From Thozetella sp. PMI_491 (taxonomy: Eukaryota; Ascomycota; Sordariomycetes; Chaetosphaeriales; Chaetosphaeriaceae), in contig MU270044.1 of assembly GCA_021432635.1 (NCBI GenBank), positions 247,556 to 311,555 on the forward strand: a stretch of DNA of 64,000 nt. Direction: 5' to 3'. The translations under genes and the position numbers were made by a program. Under the pieces are notes generated by a model, which was not told where the DNA came from, did not search any database, and was given only the letters and a program-made list of their open reading frames with translations. Of the stretch, positions 33,527 to 45,253 are shown piece by piece (the first letter of the stretch is position 1; the number at the start of each line of letters is the position of its first letter).

Positions 33527-34741
33527 TCATTGCCAGCGCTGCAGCCTCTCTGCACCAAAAGTAGTTTCCACTATCATCTTTGTAAACTCGTCTATATCCA
33601 CCGGTCGGGAGTCAGTGAAGAACTTCTCACAGGCATACCTCTGAACAAACCCGATGTCGACTTCCGAGCAGAAGCTCCCCCACTCGAAAGCCGTCTGGGC
33701 ATCCCAAACTCCCTGCCGCGATGTAAACATTACGCTCCCTGGGCACGGATGCCAGCCCTCCTGGAGGGTGAGATAAATCGCCTGAAAGCCCGTGGCCACC
33801 AGCCACGTGCGGCGTATGCTTTCAGCTAAGATCCATGTGTGCCACATCATGTCCATGGGGCCGTGCGGGCCAAGAAGGCTGTTTTTACCAGCCTCCTCGA
33901 GGTCGAGAGGATCAATGGCTGCGGCCATCCGGCCAAGGTCTCGGCTGCTGTTTTCGAGCATTTGCATAGCCAAGCGATCAAGGGCGGCAATCCGTGCCTC
34001 CGCCTGATGACGTGAACGTATGTCTCCATCCAAGAGACCGATGGTTTGGTATACCAACAGGGCATGGACTTGGGCGAGCTGCTCCAGCGAGTCGACGAAT
34101 TCCGACCCGACGGCACTCTGAGGAGACTCTGAGCTGCCGGGGTGGATGCCTTTTTGCATCAACAGCTGTCTCGCTTGGTCTTCTACAACGCGAAGGATCA
34201 TGTGCTTATTCTCCTCCGTTCGATTGATGTAGCCTGACAGGGTGGCGTAGGCGATCTGTACGCAGGACGGGAAGCGAGCATGGTAGAGTTGATGGTGTAT
34301 GAACTGGTTCCTGCCGCTCTTGACCCATTCTTCCAGCCACTTCTGTAGCCTTGCAATGTGACAACTTAGGGTGACGGTGCTGAAACGAGATGCTTCAATC
34401 GCAGGCTGATGGTTGATTTTCCAGGTGTCTGGCTGGAGAAACCAAACTGGAGTGGAGGTGCCGTGGGATGCAAAGTCGAGCTCCAAAGGAACACCAGTTG
34501 CGTCTCTCAGGAGCAGATCCAGATTCGACGGCTGGCCGTTGTGCTGTTCAAAAACCATTGGCACATCTTCTTGGGTTGACAATGCCTGGTCTAACAAAAT
34601 GAAGTGGCCCTGTTTAGGTGGAGGATAGACGCAGTCTATGCCTTTGTCCATGCACCGCTTGCATGATGGCAAGTCTCGGCCGCAACGTCTCTTCGCCTTT
34701 GCACAGGCATCACACACCTTGGCCTCCGTAATACCCGCCAT
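33527..34741 (-). CDS. Zn(II)2Cys6 transcription factor
   Basis: An intronless frame of 404 residues from the ATG at 34741. An in-frame ATG at 34846 would add 35. The zinc cluster begins at residue 10: C-D-A-C-A-K-A-K-R-R-C, then C-K-R-C and the sixth Cys in D-C-V-Y-P, so all six Cys are present with normal spacing. After it, the protein has a short linker and an alpha-helical regulatory region without a clear fungal_trans signature, ending in F-G-A-E-R-L-Q-R-W-Q. The helix-rich part with R-R-T-W-L-V-A-T-G-F and W-G-S-F is like regulators beside metabolic genes. It binds DNA, probably CGG triplets, in the nucleus. The target is likely the downstream MDR gene, by position only. Confidence 0.85.
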   Translation of the reverse strand: MAGITEAKVCDACAKAKRRCGRDLPSCKRCMDKGIDCVYPPPKQGHFILLDQALSTQEDVPMVFEQHNGQPSNLDLLLRDATGVPLELDFASHGTSTPVWFLQPDTWKINHQPAIEASRFSTVTLSCHIARLQKWLEEWVKSGRNQFIHHQLYHARFPSCVQIAYATLSGYINRTEENKHMILRVVEDQARQLLMQKGIHPGSSESPQSAVGSEFVDSLEQLAQVHALLVYQTIGLLDGDIRSRHQAEARIAALDRLAMQMLENSSRDLGRMAAAIDPLDLEEAGKNSLLGPHGPMDMMWHTWILAESIRRTWLVATGFQAIYLTLQEGWHPCPGSVMFTSRQGVWDAQTAFEWGSFCSEVDIGFVQRYACEKFFTDSRPVDIDEFTKMIVETTFGAERLQRWQ

Positions 34742-35114
34742 TCTGATGTTGGCTAGCTCTTTCCACGGAGCGTCTGGTGTTTGACCTCGGCCGTCAAAGA
34801 TGTGCGAGTGTTCGAAGGGGCCTAGCGCATTTGTCATCCAGCACATTTGTCATCGGCTTAGCAGCAACTGGTCATAGATTGGCTCCCACGGCTCCCCTAA
34901 CTTGGCGGGAGCTATCCAGTTTGGGTTAGCTTCCACAGCATGCGGCCCCGCTCTTGCCTGGGGCTCCGCGACGAAACAGAGCCTGGAGAAGCATCAAAGC
35001 AATTCATAGAAGTCGGTACGGCGGGCTAACCCGCCCTTACCGACATGGCGCTGCTTTCGAGTTGAGAAAGAATTGCTTCCAAGCCAGCTGGGCCCCACTT
35101 CCCAACCAAAGAAG

Positions 35115-36004
35115 TGTAATTTCTGGATGCCAAAACCGATGGGCACTAGCTTAGAAGCACCCCACACCAAACCATCCTTCTCGATGCCGCGCACCAGAGT
35201 TTCAAGAGCAGTGAGATCCGTCGTATCATCTGGGCATTGGCTATTAGTATCCAAACCTCAAGCCATAGGGTCATGAGTCACGTCCATACCCCAAGGCTTG
35301 ATATCAATGATTACGACCGACTTGGCGGCGGGCTTGGTCTTGCCCTGGTTCTTTTTGCGGTACTCCTCGAGACGCTGCTCACGAAGCTTCTGCGCAGCCT
35401 CATCTTCTTCGTCGTCGCTATCGAGGAGATTTACGCCGTCTTCAGCATCCGCAGCAGCTGATGTCTTGGCCGGGTCGGCGATGGCCTCAGAAACGTCGGG
35501 GCCGTAGGCTGTGTAGGGCTTCGAGGCGTCGCCGGGTAGGGTCGGGAACTGTTCCTCGATGGCAGCAATTTGTTTGTACCAACGAAAGACCTCCGGATAT
35601 TTCGTGGCGTCCGGCGTAGAATTTAGCGCCTGGAAGACGGCGACGTCGGCCTGCGAGGCAGCATCGCTGTCGAAGAAGAAATCATCAGCGCTTCTGATCT
35701 CGTCGCCATAAGAGGACAATAGTTGAATGCCGTGTCACTCGTAAAGCCCAGAAATAATAGTAACGATTATCATGAATGCTTGGAGTGTTTCCTGCGTTGC
35801 TATATGTGCGTCTCAAGGCCACTAGACAATACGAAAAAACACGAGTTGCAGGGAGGAGTGTGATGAGTCACATACCTTGCGATGTACAAGCGGGTAGTGA
35901 GCCAGCCATTAACATCTGCCAACTTTAAATGTCAGCACAAGATGGTGTGCTTTACAGAGCTTACCAGCAAGGCCATCATCAGTCGAAAAGTCGGCAAACC
36001 CCAT
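35115..36004 (-). pseudogene. Truncated eEF1B-alpha (EF-1 beta) gene, exons 1-4
   Basis: Exons: 36004-35965 (M-G-F-A-D-F-S), 35915-35876, 35666-35290 and 35229-35115. Introns of 49, 209 and 60 bp all have canonical sites and keep frame. Marks are S-Q-A-D-V-A-V-F, R-W-Y-K-Q-I, the acidic linker [26 protein letters not shown] and G-F-G-I-Q-K-L. EF-1 beta is the nucleotide exchange factor of EF-1A in translation elongation. The match ends inside the next codon (CAG in the family, CAC here). The frame then runs through unrelated sequence for about 40 residues to a stop at 34994. The missing end, needed for exchange, lies at 27819-27933 on the other strand. The exons themselves look undamaged, so the break is recent, or it is an assembly fault. 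Confidence 0.87.
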
Positions 36005-37081
36005 CTTACGGGACCAGGGAGTGACAGGAAGCAATCTGCAGTCATCAAGGCCAAGGAGGCCGAAAAGGTGTGTGTTGCCTCATTTACTTTTCTTAAGAGT
36101 TCTAATTTTATCTACCTTGGCATATATTCGACCTTGGGACCTTGTGGACCTTGTGGGCCAATGTGGCTCTTTTGTGCCTTGCGCGATCCTTCTTGATGCC
36201 TGGTGCACTTGCCAGGTACTTTTGTCCATGAAGCCAGGCATAGCACCTACCTTAGCTCTTCAGCTGCACTTAGTGAGTGCAACGTACTGGAACGAAGTCA
36301 GGCACAAGCATTGAATCGCGCAAATCGCAAAGCAAAAAGATCGACGGGCTGCGTGCGCGGAAGCATTTAGCTAATATAATGAATCTTAGAAAAAGCCAGC
36401 AGATCTTCTCCGTACGACCTGAGAGATAACCAACCCGTAAACCCCAATGCAAAGCCCCCAATCAACCTATGCAATTCACAGTAGAAGCGTACAGCTAAGT
36501 TCCCCTGTAGAGAGATATAACTTTATATAGTTAAATATTACTTAATAGTACCCTAGATAAGATTCACGCTTTATTAAGTATATTATAAAGCATAGGTAGA
36601 GGTGACCTTTCGGCACGATCATATTATAGCTTTACTATGCTTTAGTTACCAATGTTTAAGAGAGAACTTATCACGTGGGTGGCCGCGATTCTTGAAGACC
36701 AGGCGCATTTAAGCCGCCTAGAACGAAAAAGCTAAGGTTGCATCTTGTCTCACCGGCATCGGCTGCATTTTCTAGCAGCATCCAACTATATTGCTACATT
36801 CGCAGTTTATTACTCGTTGCAGGGAATCACGCACTCATAAACCAAACAGGCGCAAAACGCTGACTCATTGCCCATTCTACCAACAGGGTTTTAATGGCTA
36901 TTATATATACCCGTACAGGGAGCAGAGAAGTATATGTTAGACCCGGCTAGCTGTTCCGTGGGCGACTAAATAAACTGTTCATCATAGACCTCCTCCTAGA
37001 AGCTGCTCCTGACACGCCTGCATCCGTGGCGAACGAGTTATTTAGCTCCTTGTCGCAATCTCCCACCTTGGTCAGCCCGAG
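36005..37081. other. Gene-free stretch
   Basis: Shared upstream region of EF-1 beta and the acetate transporter. 36480-36660 is AT-rich. The small frames 35882-36314 overlap EF-1 beta exon 1 antisense and are not supported. Confidence 0.45.
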
Positions 37082-38187
37082 ATGGACACACAGCTGCCGG
37101 AAGGGGCTAGTGCTACTAACAATGCGGTTGATGTCCATCTTCAGAAGGTTCCTTTTAACGCCAAGTCCAATGTCGACAACCCATTCCATAAGCTAATTCT
37201 ACATCCTAAAAATGTTGCGCACACGAGAGCAGACAAGCAATTAGGTAACCCAACACCGATGTCTGTTCTCCTTCTGATTAAATATGCCTGAATAGACATC
37301 TAATTATGATGTAGTGCGTTGGCTGGATTCCTCATATCCCTATCTCAGCTGTCTTGTGACTTTATGGGATTTAGAGGGGCCGGTACTAGCGGCGCCGCTG
37401 CGACGTATGTTACGGGTTTGCTAAATATGTTATTGTTTGAGTGCTAGGACAAATCACGGCTGATTGCCAGACAGAGCTTCATACATTATCTTTGGCGGTG
37501 TCCTACAGCTTCTAGGCGGCGTCCTCGAATGGTCACTCGGACACACTTTTTCATCGGTGGTCTTCTGCACCTTTGGCGCATTTTACCTCTCTACTGGGCT
37601 CGATTTTATACCTTCTCTTAACTCGTGGGGGTCTTTCGCTCCCGATGGTAGCCCGGCCGTAGCTGGACTAGCTAACCCGGCTTATAATGCCAGCGCAGGT
37701 AAGCTAGACGAAGACCTTTATTGACTCCTTATTGGCTTCCCCCATTAATGGCCGGATCAGCTAACAAGGATCTGAGGCTTCTTCCCGCTCTGGATGGGAG
37801 TTCTGTGCTTCGTATATATGGTCGCTGCGTTAAGAACAAACATTTGCTTTGTCGTCATCTTTTTCTTCCTAGTCGTCGGCCTGTGTCTCAAGACGGCTTC
37901 AGTCTGGCTGCTAGCTATAGACTATACTGGATACAGTGATCCGGCAAAAAGGCTGAACACGGTAATGCAATACCGGTACCGCGATTGGAAGAACGCAGAG
38001 GTACTAATCAACTACTCAGGCTACCGGAGCAATGTTTTTTGTCTCAGCTATGGTCGGCTGGTATGTCTGGACCTCGGCGATCCTAGCCGCCGTCGACTTT
38101 CCGATGCAAATTCCCATTGGTGACTTGAGCCATGTGATAAGGGGCCGCTCTGAGACGAGGGAGAAGTCAGAATCCAGTAAAGCATAA
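37082..38187 (+). CDS. GPR1/FUN34/YaaH family acetate transporter
   Basis: Five exons: 37082-37260, 37315-37428, 37475-37698, 37777-37961 and 38020-38187, 289 residues. Marks of the family are the N-terminal N-P-F-H-K, H-T-R-A-D-K-Q-L-G-N-P-T-P, then F-M-G-F-R-G-A-G, I-I-F-G-G-V-L-Q-L-L-G-G-V-L-E-W, F-G-A-F-Y-L-S, W-M-G-V-L-C-F-V-Y and the last helix ending in I-P-I-G-D-L-S. Six membrane segments are expected. Such proteins import acetate or related anions, or export ammonium, at the plasma membrane. Donors of introns 1 (GTCTGT) and 2 (GTTATT) are unusual, so the edges of exon 2 are less certain. The others are canonical. The gene appears intact. Confidence 0.82.
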
Positions 38188-39321
38188 GGTCCAAGTAATG
38201 GCGGACAGAGCGCTAAGGAGGCACAGACACAGGTAAATGCCCTATAGCAGGTTAGAGGCTAGGGAGTTAGATAAAAGTCTGCACAAGTCTAGGAAATGAC
38301 AAAGATATATGGAAATATAGTTACATAGTATCGTAATGCTTGTGAGGGTTATCGCCATAGCCAAGCTAGCATAACCAAATTTGCACGTTTAGCTGACACA
38401 ACTGATATATGAGCTAATATGTGACCTTCGAAAGTATCCACGTACGGCAACCAGGCCTAGTCGATCGTCGTGTAAGCCATACGTTGTACAAAACTAGATA
38501 CAGAGCTGTATTAGGCTATAGCTAAGGAAAACAGATACTATACACGCGATGGATATAGCTTATATAGCTGGCTTAGCCTGAACTAGACCAGGAGTCCTTC
38601 CTAATTTGGAAAACCTAGTCGACAGGATGCTATAATTACCCGGCAGGATTCACGCTCTAGATGTCGCATTCCTAGAACCCGACGTATAGCAGCGCCGTTA
38701 CGGGACCCACAAGGTTGTATATGCGAAGACACAGAGGAAATAATTCCGAAGCAGGATGTGGCATGGTTCGATCTGCCATGGTTAAAGCAGGATCGCGCTA
38801 AGCCACATGGATAGCCTTCAAAAGCTGCGGGATAAGTTACAGTTTCATTCATTCCAAGTCTAAGTAGAGGAGAACTTCACACTGGGTCCATGACTGAAGA
38901 ACGCTAGACATAACTGCTTGCATTAGGCACGATGAATTGGCGGTGATAGCCGGCGCGTAGATAAAAACCAGCAGTCAGTAAACCATATTCAGGTGAGGTG
39001 AAATATTTGCCACCTCCATAGGTTCAGTGTCTCTCTTGTCACGGAGATACTAGTCAAGACCACAGTACGAATGCTAGAATTGCTTAATAGTAGATTTAAG
39101 GAGCGTGTAGATATTTATTTTGAATATAGCGCGAGCCTAGGCAGCACTTTCTCACAACCAAGCTGGTTAAATGCATTGTGTACGACGTCAAAGAATGTGA
39201 CCCCTGTATAACAAACGAATGACATGACTCTGCCCAACTCAAAGGGCCTATTCAGATTCTGCTTGGAACGCTCCGAGATTGGAGTCACGAGGTAATGAGC
39301 TACCACAACCCCAGACGTCAT
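38188..39321. other. Gene-free stretch
   Basis: AT-rich around 38280-38560, with many TAG/CTA words. No supported gene. The minus-strand frame 38601-38852 lacks any recognisable feature. Confidence 0.45.
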
Positions 39322-39830
39322 TTAGGTACCAGGAGCGCACTGTCCGGCATTGGGGTCGGACCTAGCTTTTATATCAGCCTCTGATATCCGATGGATTTCA
39401 ACCAAGAGATGTAAGAGACTTACGTGTACTCCCAGTTGGCATAGCCAGTTCTCCCCCCATTATCACAGTTGTTGATCTCTTTTTGAAGGCCATCATAGCA
39501 CTCAGCGGCGGCGATCGAACGTGCCCCGTTGTTAGAGATCAGCTTAAGGGTGAAATCCACCTTTTTGGTGCTATCTAGATTATAGCACTTGGCGCGGATG
39601 TCGCCGGGATTGTAGGTGCCCGAAAAGTCGGTATTACACACCAAAGCGGCGAAACTCTGCGCGTACGCCTTGTTTGCACCCCAGTTCACACCACCTGTGA
39701 AACAGTTCCGCTTGTTGAGGCTCAAAAGAGAACCGCCGCCGGTGTCCCCGGCGATCCGTTCCTGAAGAGCCATGCCAGAGACCGAGGCAAAGGCTGTAGC
39801 CAAGGTAGCGATGAAAATAGCGGCGTGCAT
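39322..39830 (-). CDS. Small secreted cysteine-containing protein
   Basis: Exon 1 is 39830-39424 and exon 2 is 39361-39322. The 62-bp intron (GTAAGT to GCTAG) rejoins at a Thr codon and gives 148 residues. The signal peptide begins M-H-A-A-I-F-I-A-T-L-A-T-A-F-A. An upstream in-frame ATG at 39875 would disturb it. The mature protein holds six Cys (N-C-F-T-G-G, V-C-N-T, K-C-Y-N, E-C-Y-D-G, N-N-C-D-N-G-G, G-Q-C), enough for three disulfides. The tail reads D-P-N-A-G-Q-C-A-P-G. I know similar secreted proteins of unknown role in plant- and insect-associated ascomycetes but cannot name a family. It is extracellular and possibly effector-like. Confidence 0.75.
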
Positions 39831-41584
39831 ATTACCGAGTTTTAGGCCAACTGATAGTAGAGAAGATATAACCACGTGTGTAGAAACAGGCCGTTTTGTT
39901 CAAAGTATCAGAGACTTGTCCTCCTAGAAGTTGTGTTGGGTTCTGTGTTTGCGCGCGAGATGGACCTCTTTATACTCGCAGGTTGGTGCCCTTAAACGCC
40001 GACAGTTCGGTGACGACATCTCGGGGGCAAGGATGCTCCGTCGTGCCGCTGTGCAGGTTTTCCTGCCTGACTCATGTCTGAGTGCGTAGTTCGTAATGAT
40101 TTCCCGATGCAACTGCCCCCGGCGTCCTACAAATTCTCAACCATGGATGCTGCATCCTCTGCCTGGGGAACGGAAGCCTGGTTCCTTCGGAAGGCATCCA
40201 TTTTGACAAAGATAAAGTGATACTGGAGCTAAATTGTCCGGCCCCCACTGACACCTCCAGGTGTGTGATTGCCACTCACTAGATCGGGTATTTTGTGCGA
40301 GGAAGGAAGCCAGCACCGGCAGCATGGACTCTGATGCATCCTTTCTGTTCATATGTATGTAGGAGTGCTTGAAACAACAACATCATACTGGTATGATCTG
40401 CGACTGCATGCCTCTCAATAGAAAGACTATTACTACGACCATTTCTTGGGGACGTTTATTTGCTTTTGGATACGTTACGTTGAACCACAACGGCCGAACC
40501 TATCTCCTTACCAGAAGCACTCGGCTGTTTCACCAACAATATGATGTATGGCTGGGATAAGCTCAGATAATTTTCTTGCACAAGACTCTACATACTTTTT
40601 GCATTTGTTGGATCTCTAGGATCTCGGGGTTAATCCTCTTCTCGGCCTAATTTTGGTCGGGATCCGCGAGTGACGTCCTTTAGCATCAGCCGAGCTCCCG
40701 ACTAAGTAACTCATGCAATTTAAAGCGAGGGCAAGATTTGGATTCCTGGCTTTGTGCCGTGTCCAAGCAACAACCCAGGAACTAGAAAGCAAGTTTCTAC
40801 CAAGGAGATGCATTTGTGGCTGTGGCGCAACGGATTCGCTTTATCTACAACTGGCCCGCTTATACTGATCTACAGAGCTCTCCCTAGTCCGGTCTACAGC
40901 TGGGGTTGGTGAACTTTCTTACCTTAGTATCTCCTTAAGGAAACGATGTGACCAATAGTATCTACCTGCTAGCGGCAGCCTAGTGGCGATCGAGCCTATT
41001 CGCGGGACTAAGCTAGTCCATATTTCGCGCTAGGGCCGTTGGATAGAATCCGAAGTAGTGCGACAACTATTAGACCAGTACACATCTGCTAAAGAAAATA
41101 TGATCTGCAGTCCCGCGCCTCTCTCAAGCGTACAACATGTTTGTGAGTTTCGTGATTCGGATTGTTTTCTGAGGAGCTTCAAGTTACACCCACTATTCTT
41201 GGGTTATGCACGATTCTTTAGGCAACCGCATAGACTAACCAAAGTTCCCAAAATCTCCAGGAATCGCCCCCAATGCAATTGCAATCCCCTTTAGGCCAAT
41301 TCAACCACCTTCGGGTCACCGATTGTGGCAAACCTGAGACACGGGGGACGAACTAGACTCTGCATGACGATAGACTCTAAAGTACCTTGGCTAGCTCACG
41401 TCTCTGGAGACTAAGAGGCAGTTAGAGGTCATAAATACTTGCTTGTTGCCCTTCTTTTTTGAAAGTCCATTGAGCATCGCATCGCACTCTACCTATTTTC
41501 AAAGCATTAAACCTCCCTATTCTACAGGACTCGCAGCAATCATCTTCTACCAACCCTAGTCAAACCACCTCCGTTCAAGTAACC
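39831..41584. other. Gene-free stretch
   Basis: Upstream DNA of two divergent secreted protein genes. TATA-like ATAAATA lies at about 41431, upstream of the rightward one. No other gene, repeat or RNA seen. Confidence 0.4.
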
Positions 41585-42197
41585 ATGAAGACCACCGGCG
41601 TACTTTTCTCCCTTCTCTGGGTGTGCCTCGTAAGTTCTTGCCAATATGCTTGCAGCCACGGGCTCACATGGAGATGCCAAGGGAATCTCTGCGAACCAGG
41701 CTTTCGGTAATTCCACTCTTCGCTATATCCCAGGAGAAATCTCCATAGTCGTGAAGACGCTTGAAACAGACCCAAAAGGTGTCTTTTCTGTCGGTAAAGA
41801 TGGTATTCTTCGCAGCTTCGGGGCCGACAGACGCGTCGTCGACTGGCGTCAACTTGATCCTACGCAGTTCAGCAGCTTCGCCGAAACTCAACTCGCCAGG
41901 TGGACTGCGAGCGGTTTGGAGGTCCCAGAGAGTGTTACCGCGCTGGCGGAGTCCCGCAATATCGACGGGCGCCTCGTCACTGACCTCGATGAGATACTTC
42001 ATCCGGAAGATCCGCCTACCCTTCCCCGTGCCGACGGTAGCTCTCCGCCACTAGGAAATGCGGAAAGGGATATGGTTACTACTCTGCTTAATCGCCAGGA
42101 CTGTCTCGCAAGGCCTTGTCAGTGGCTCAGCTGTGCCCGTCCATGCATGGAATGCTACTTTCCCGCTGGGCCCCCCCTTGGCATGTGCCTACTCTGA
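41585..42197 (+). CDS. Secreted protein with cysteine-rich C-terminus
   Basis: Exon 1 is 41585-41629 and exon 2 is 41700-42197. The 70-bp intron (GTAAGT to ACCAG) gives 180 residues. This model makes a good signal peptide (M-K-T-T-G-V-L-F-S-L-L-W-V-C-L-A). The second exon read alone from an internal ATG does not. The middle resembles secreted Asp/Arg-rich proteins without a known fold (I-V-V-K-T-L-E-T-D-P-K-G-V-F-S-V-G-K). The last 35 residues hold six Cys with C-A-R-P-C-M-E-C, a compact disulfide module. One N-glycosylation site (N-S-T) follows the signal. It is a likely effector or surface protein, not recognised. The gene is intact. Confidence 0.68.
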
Positions 42198-45100
42198 GTC
42201 ATAATTCAGCAGCGCCAGCACTTTTGTATCTTCAGCTGCGGTGCCTGGGAAAGCGCAGAGTGTTATTGTCTACTCCTAGGTTGCCTTCTCCTCTTTCCAC
42301 CTAGCTAGCTAAACCGTATTTGAATAGCACAATGCTACAATCATGTACCTCCAATAAAGTCAAGCGAAGAGGAATAGAAAATATTAACTACACGTCGCTC
42401 AATAGCCGTTACAAGGCAAGATGTAAGTCCAAGTGTAGATGCGAACTCTCCAAACAAGTTCCTCGTGGTATGGCAGGTAGCGAGTTCGCAATATAAGAGG
42501 CTATGCTTGTCACGGCTCTGATCTTTCAGATCTTAGACTTCAGGCCTGGCAAACTCGAGTAGGTATATATTGCGCTACCAGCCATCGCTCCATCGCAAAC
42601 CCATGGGCATCTGTTTCCGAGGCATGATTTGATATTCTGGACTATTTTTTGAAGCGCAACACCGCTGTTTATCCTTAGCGATATTTCTTGTGGTAATCTC
42701 GCCCTTTTTCCCTCCCAGTTTCTAAACTTCCTGCTGCAGGGACGAATACTAGCCCCAATCTTGCTTGCATTGCAATATTATAGTACTCCTCTACGTGCTT
42801 ATCAGGATAGCGATGAACTTCCGAATTGCTTCTACTTGGAAAAACACTAGCCATAATTTCCGATTGATTCTGTGTTATTCGCTTGTAATCGTGTGCATTA
42901 TATCCGTAGACCCCGAGAGTGCTCGACGTCTGTTGAAGGGCAACTTGAGTGGATCTATGTTGACAAGAGAGGGGGCTGTTACCAAAAAAGTAAGGGGGTT
43001 CAAATTTTGGATTAGATAAAAGACACTTATGCTGAATATAGTATCTTTAGGAACAGGTCGCCGGTCTATTGTGGTTGGAACGTAAGTGGTGCTTACTTTA
43101 CAGTACTTCGAGCCTTATGGCCACAGCTGTATCGATAAAATTTGGTTCCTACAACAAACCCCCGAAGCAGTGCTCAGACGGTGAGCTGTAATTTTCGGCG
43201 ATAGCGTACTAGGTGCAGATTAAGGAAGGCATACCAGGTGCTCAATGTCATCAATGTCAGCACCTGCACCCCGCTCAACCCACGTGTGGTCCTTGATCTA
43301 GATTACGACTCAGCATATGGGCTCGTGCCGCGCTAAACCTTATGAGCCGAACGAGCAACGGTTGAAAGAGCTCGCGGTAGCTCTTTTATGGTCCGTAGAG
43401 CTCTCCGAAGTAGATTCATCTCCTCAAAGCGCAAGTTTTCTTAGTCAACCTGCTCCTGTACTCCGAATCAAGCTGCCCATGTTTTACCCACGGAATTATT
43501 TCATTCAATCGCTTCCATTGATCCTTGCGCCTCTTCTGTAAACGGAGGCGGCTAATATCATCATATAGCTTCAATTCGCCTCGATATGGGTAGCATGAAG
43601 GAACTAGAGGGTCGGAAGGCAGCATAATGTATACAGTGGGTGAAACACCCCTGTAAGTTGTCATATGACTTTGAATCCTAGAATATATGGATAAGGCGAA
43701 TCTGACTCTTCCTGGATCCCCACTGCGACTAGTGCGGTTCTCTTCCATCACCGTGCCATTACTGTGTCTCATCTCCCTCTCTTCACTAGGTGTTAGTCCT
43801 AGTTTTCATTGCGCGCGCCAGCTCGGGAACACTAATGTTAGTAAAGTAATCAGTCTACTTCATTTCAAATACCGCCGATTTCCGTAGAAATAGCTATCTG
43901 CTGGTCTGATAATCTCACAATCTGAGTAGTAATTGTCTGAAAAGTGGGATCGAGCATATCGATGCCCCTCAGCAGCGCAGCCCATGCTGGGGCCTGCTTG
44001 GCATATTAAATATTATAAGCGATCTATTCTAACTAATATAAGAGTTTTGTTTGTTGCAGAGTATAATATCAAGCCCTGTTAAAGCTGGGAATACTTAGCC
44101 GAGGTTATTATATACAGGATAGCGCCGATAGGGACCTGACCAGCATCTCCCATTAGCGTAGCCACTTCTATGCATGCCAAAAGTATGGTCACAGTACAGT
44201 GGCAAAAGAACACCTCGGTTTCGTGAATCAGACCCTTACCTGGCTTAGATACCACAGATTAAGAAACTGGTGCTCACCCTGCCGCGCCAGTTCACGCATT
44301 ATTGTCGGCAACACGTCAGCTTATAGGTCGGCTCCAAGGTCCTCTGACCAGAAACTAGAGACAACGGGAGGAAGGAGGATACGAATTCTAGGTGGTAGCT
44401 GAGAAAGCCGCCCTTTGATTCTGTCACGAGGACAAGCCGTTTTGCGTATATATTGACCGAGAGATTGGGGGGAATCCCTCACATACAAGGCCAACCGTCA
44501 GATGGCAATCTGCTGCCTAGTAAGCGGACTTCCGCCGGTTGTAGGGGTGCCGTTCATTCTGCCAACCTTGTCGATGTCCACCTCTAAGCGCGCTCCAGCC
44601 GAGCGATGATCTCTACCGTTTGTTCGCCGTTGCTAGTTTAAAGCCCGCCCGGCTTTAAACTATCTCGACGAATAAGCAACCGCACTAAATTGAATGTGCA
44701 GAAATCCGCGCAGAATGGAAACCCCTGCGGGAGCTAAAGATCCGTCTCCCGTCAGCTGATGTCACGTCCCCCAATTGAAGTGAGATCTCAGTTTCTACTG
44801 GGCAGCATACAAATATGTCCGGTCTCAAGTTTGCCTTAGTGAGTTTGAAAATTCGTAGTTATTTTCTTTAAGTTAATCTTCTCCTTTCTTCGGGATTTGA
44901 ATCTGACTCCGCAGTGCTTTGGGAAAGAAGAGTACGCCAGTTTCACACGGCACGGGCTTGGCCATGATTGCTGCTGCCCACAAAGCTGTTGAATGGTTGG
45001 ATGATTACCTTCGAATATGTACATAACACTGCGATTTCGGGCGAAAGAAGAATCCAGACCTCACTGAGCGCTGGAGGTGGAAGGTGGGCGGAAAGGTGAG

Positions 45101-45253
45101 CCGAGATGGAGCAAAAGTGGACGCTGACGTTGAGCGGCGAATGTTAGCAGCGTGATGCCAATCTAAAAGAGGGCCTGGCTATCTTACCGATGACCTTTTT
45201 ATCTAGGACAGGGGGTAGCATAAAATTCATCGCAGCTAAGGTTGATCCTTTTG
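42198..45253. other. Long gene-free stretch
   Basis: 3 kb with no supported gene on either strand. Short frames at 42765-43019, 43317-43541 and 44199-44402 have no domain. One perfect hairpin is listed separately. Confidence 0.4.
44635..44661. repeat. Perfect 11-bp hairpin
   Basis: AGTTTAAAGCC, a 5-base spacer CGCCC, then GGCTTTAAACT. The arms match exactly. There is no gene close enough on either side to call it a terminator, and fungal genes do not use such structures. It may be the trace of an excised element or a protein-binding palindrome. Confidence 0.5.

Larger units (their letters stand above)
27819..35114. other. Inferred 7.3-kb inverted segment between the two EF-1 beta halves
   Basis: The minus-strand EF-1 beta frame stops matching after AAATTACA (35115-35120 lies in it). 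The plus-strand remainder begins inside ATTACAG at 27813-27819. Reversing the segment between these points puts the C-terminal part directly downstream of exon 4, on the same strand, at the right codon. ATTACA is present at both ends in opposite orientation, as left by a staggered break or by microhomology. No long inverted repeat flanks the ends. The segment carries the coiled-coil gene, the MDR reductase and the Zn2Cys6 regulator. It could be a true inversion or an assembly inversion. Confidence 0.7.

Noticed and set aside
41630-41655. A 26-bp intron (GTAAGT to TTGCAG) in the secreted protein gene
   Set aside because: It is too short to splice. The 70-bp version ending at 41699 keeps frame and completes a signal peptide.
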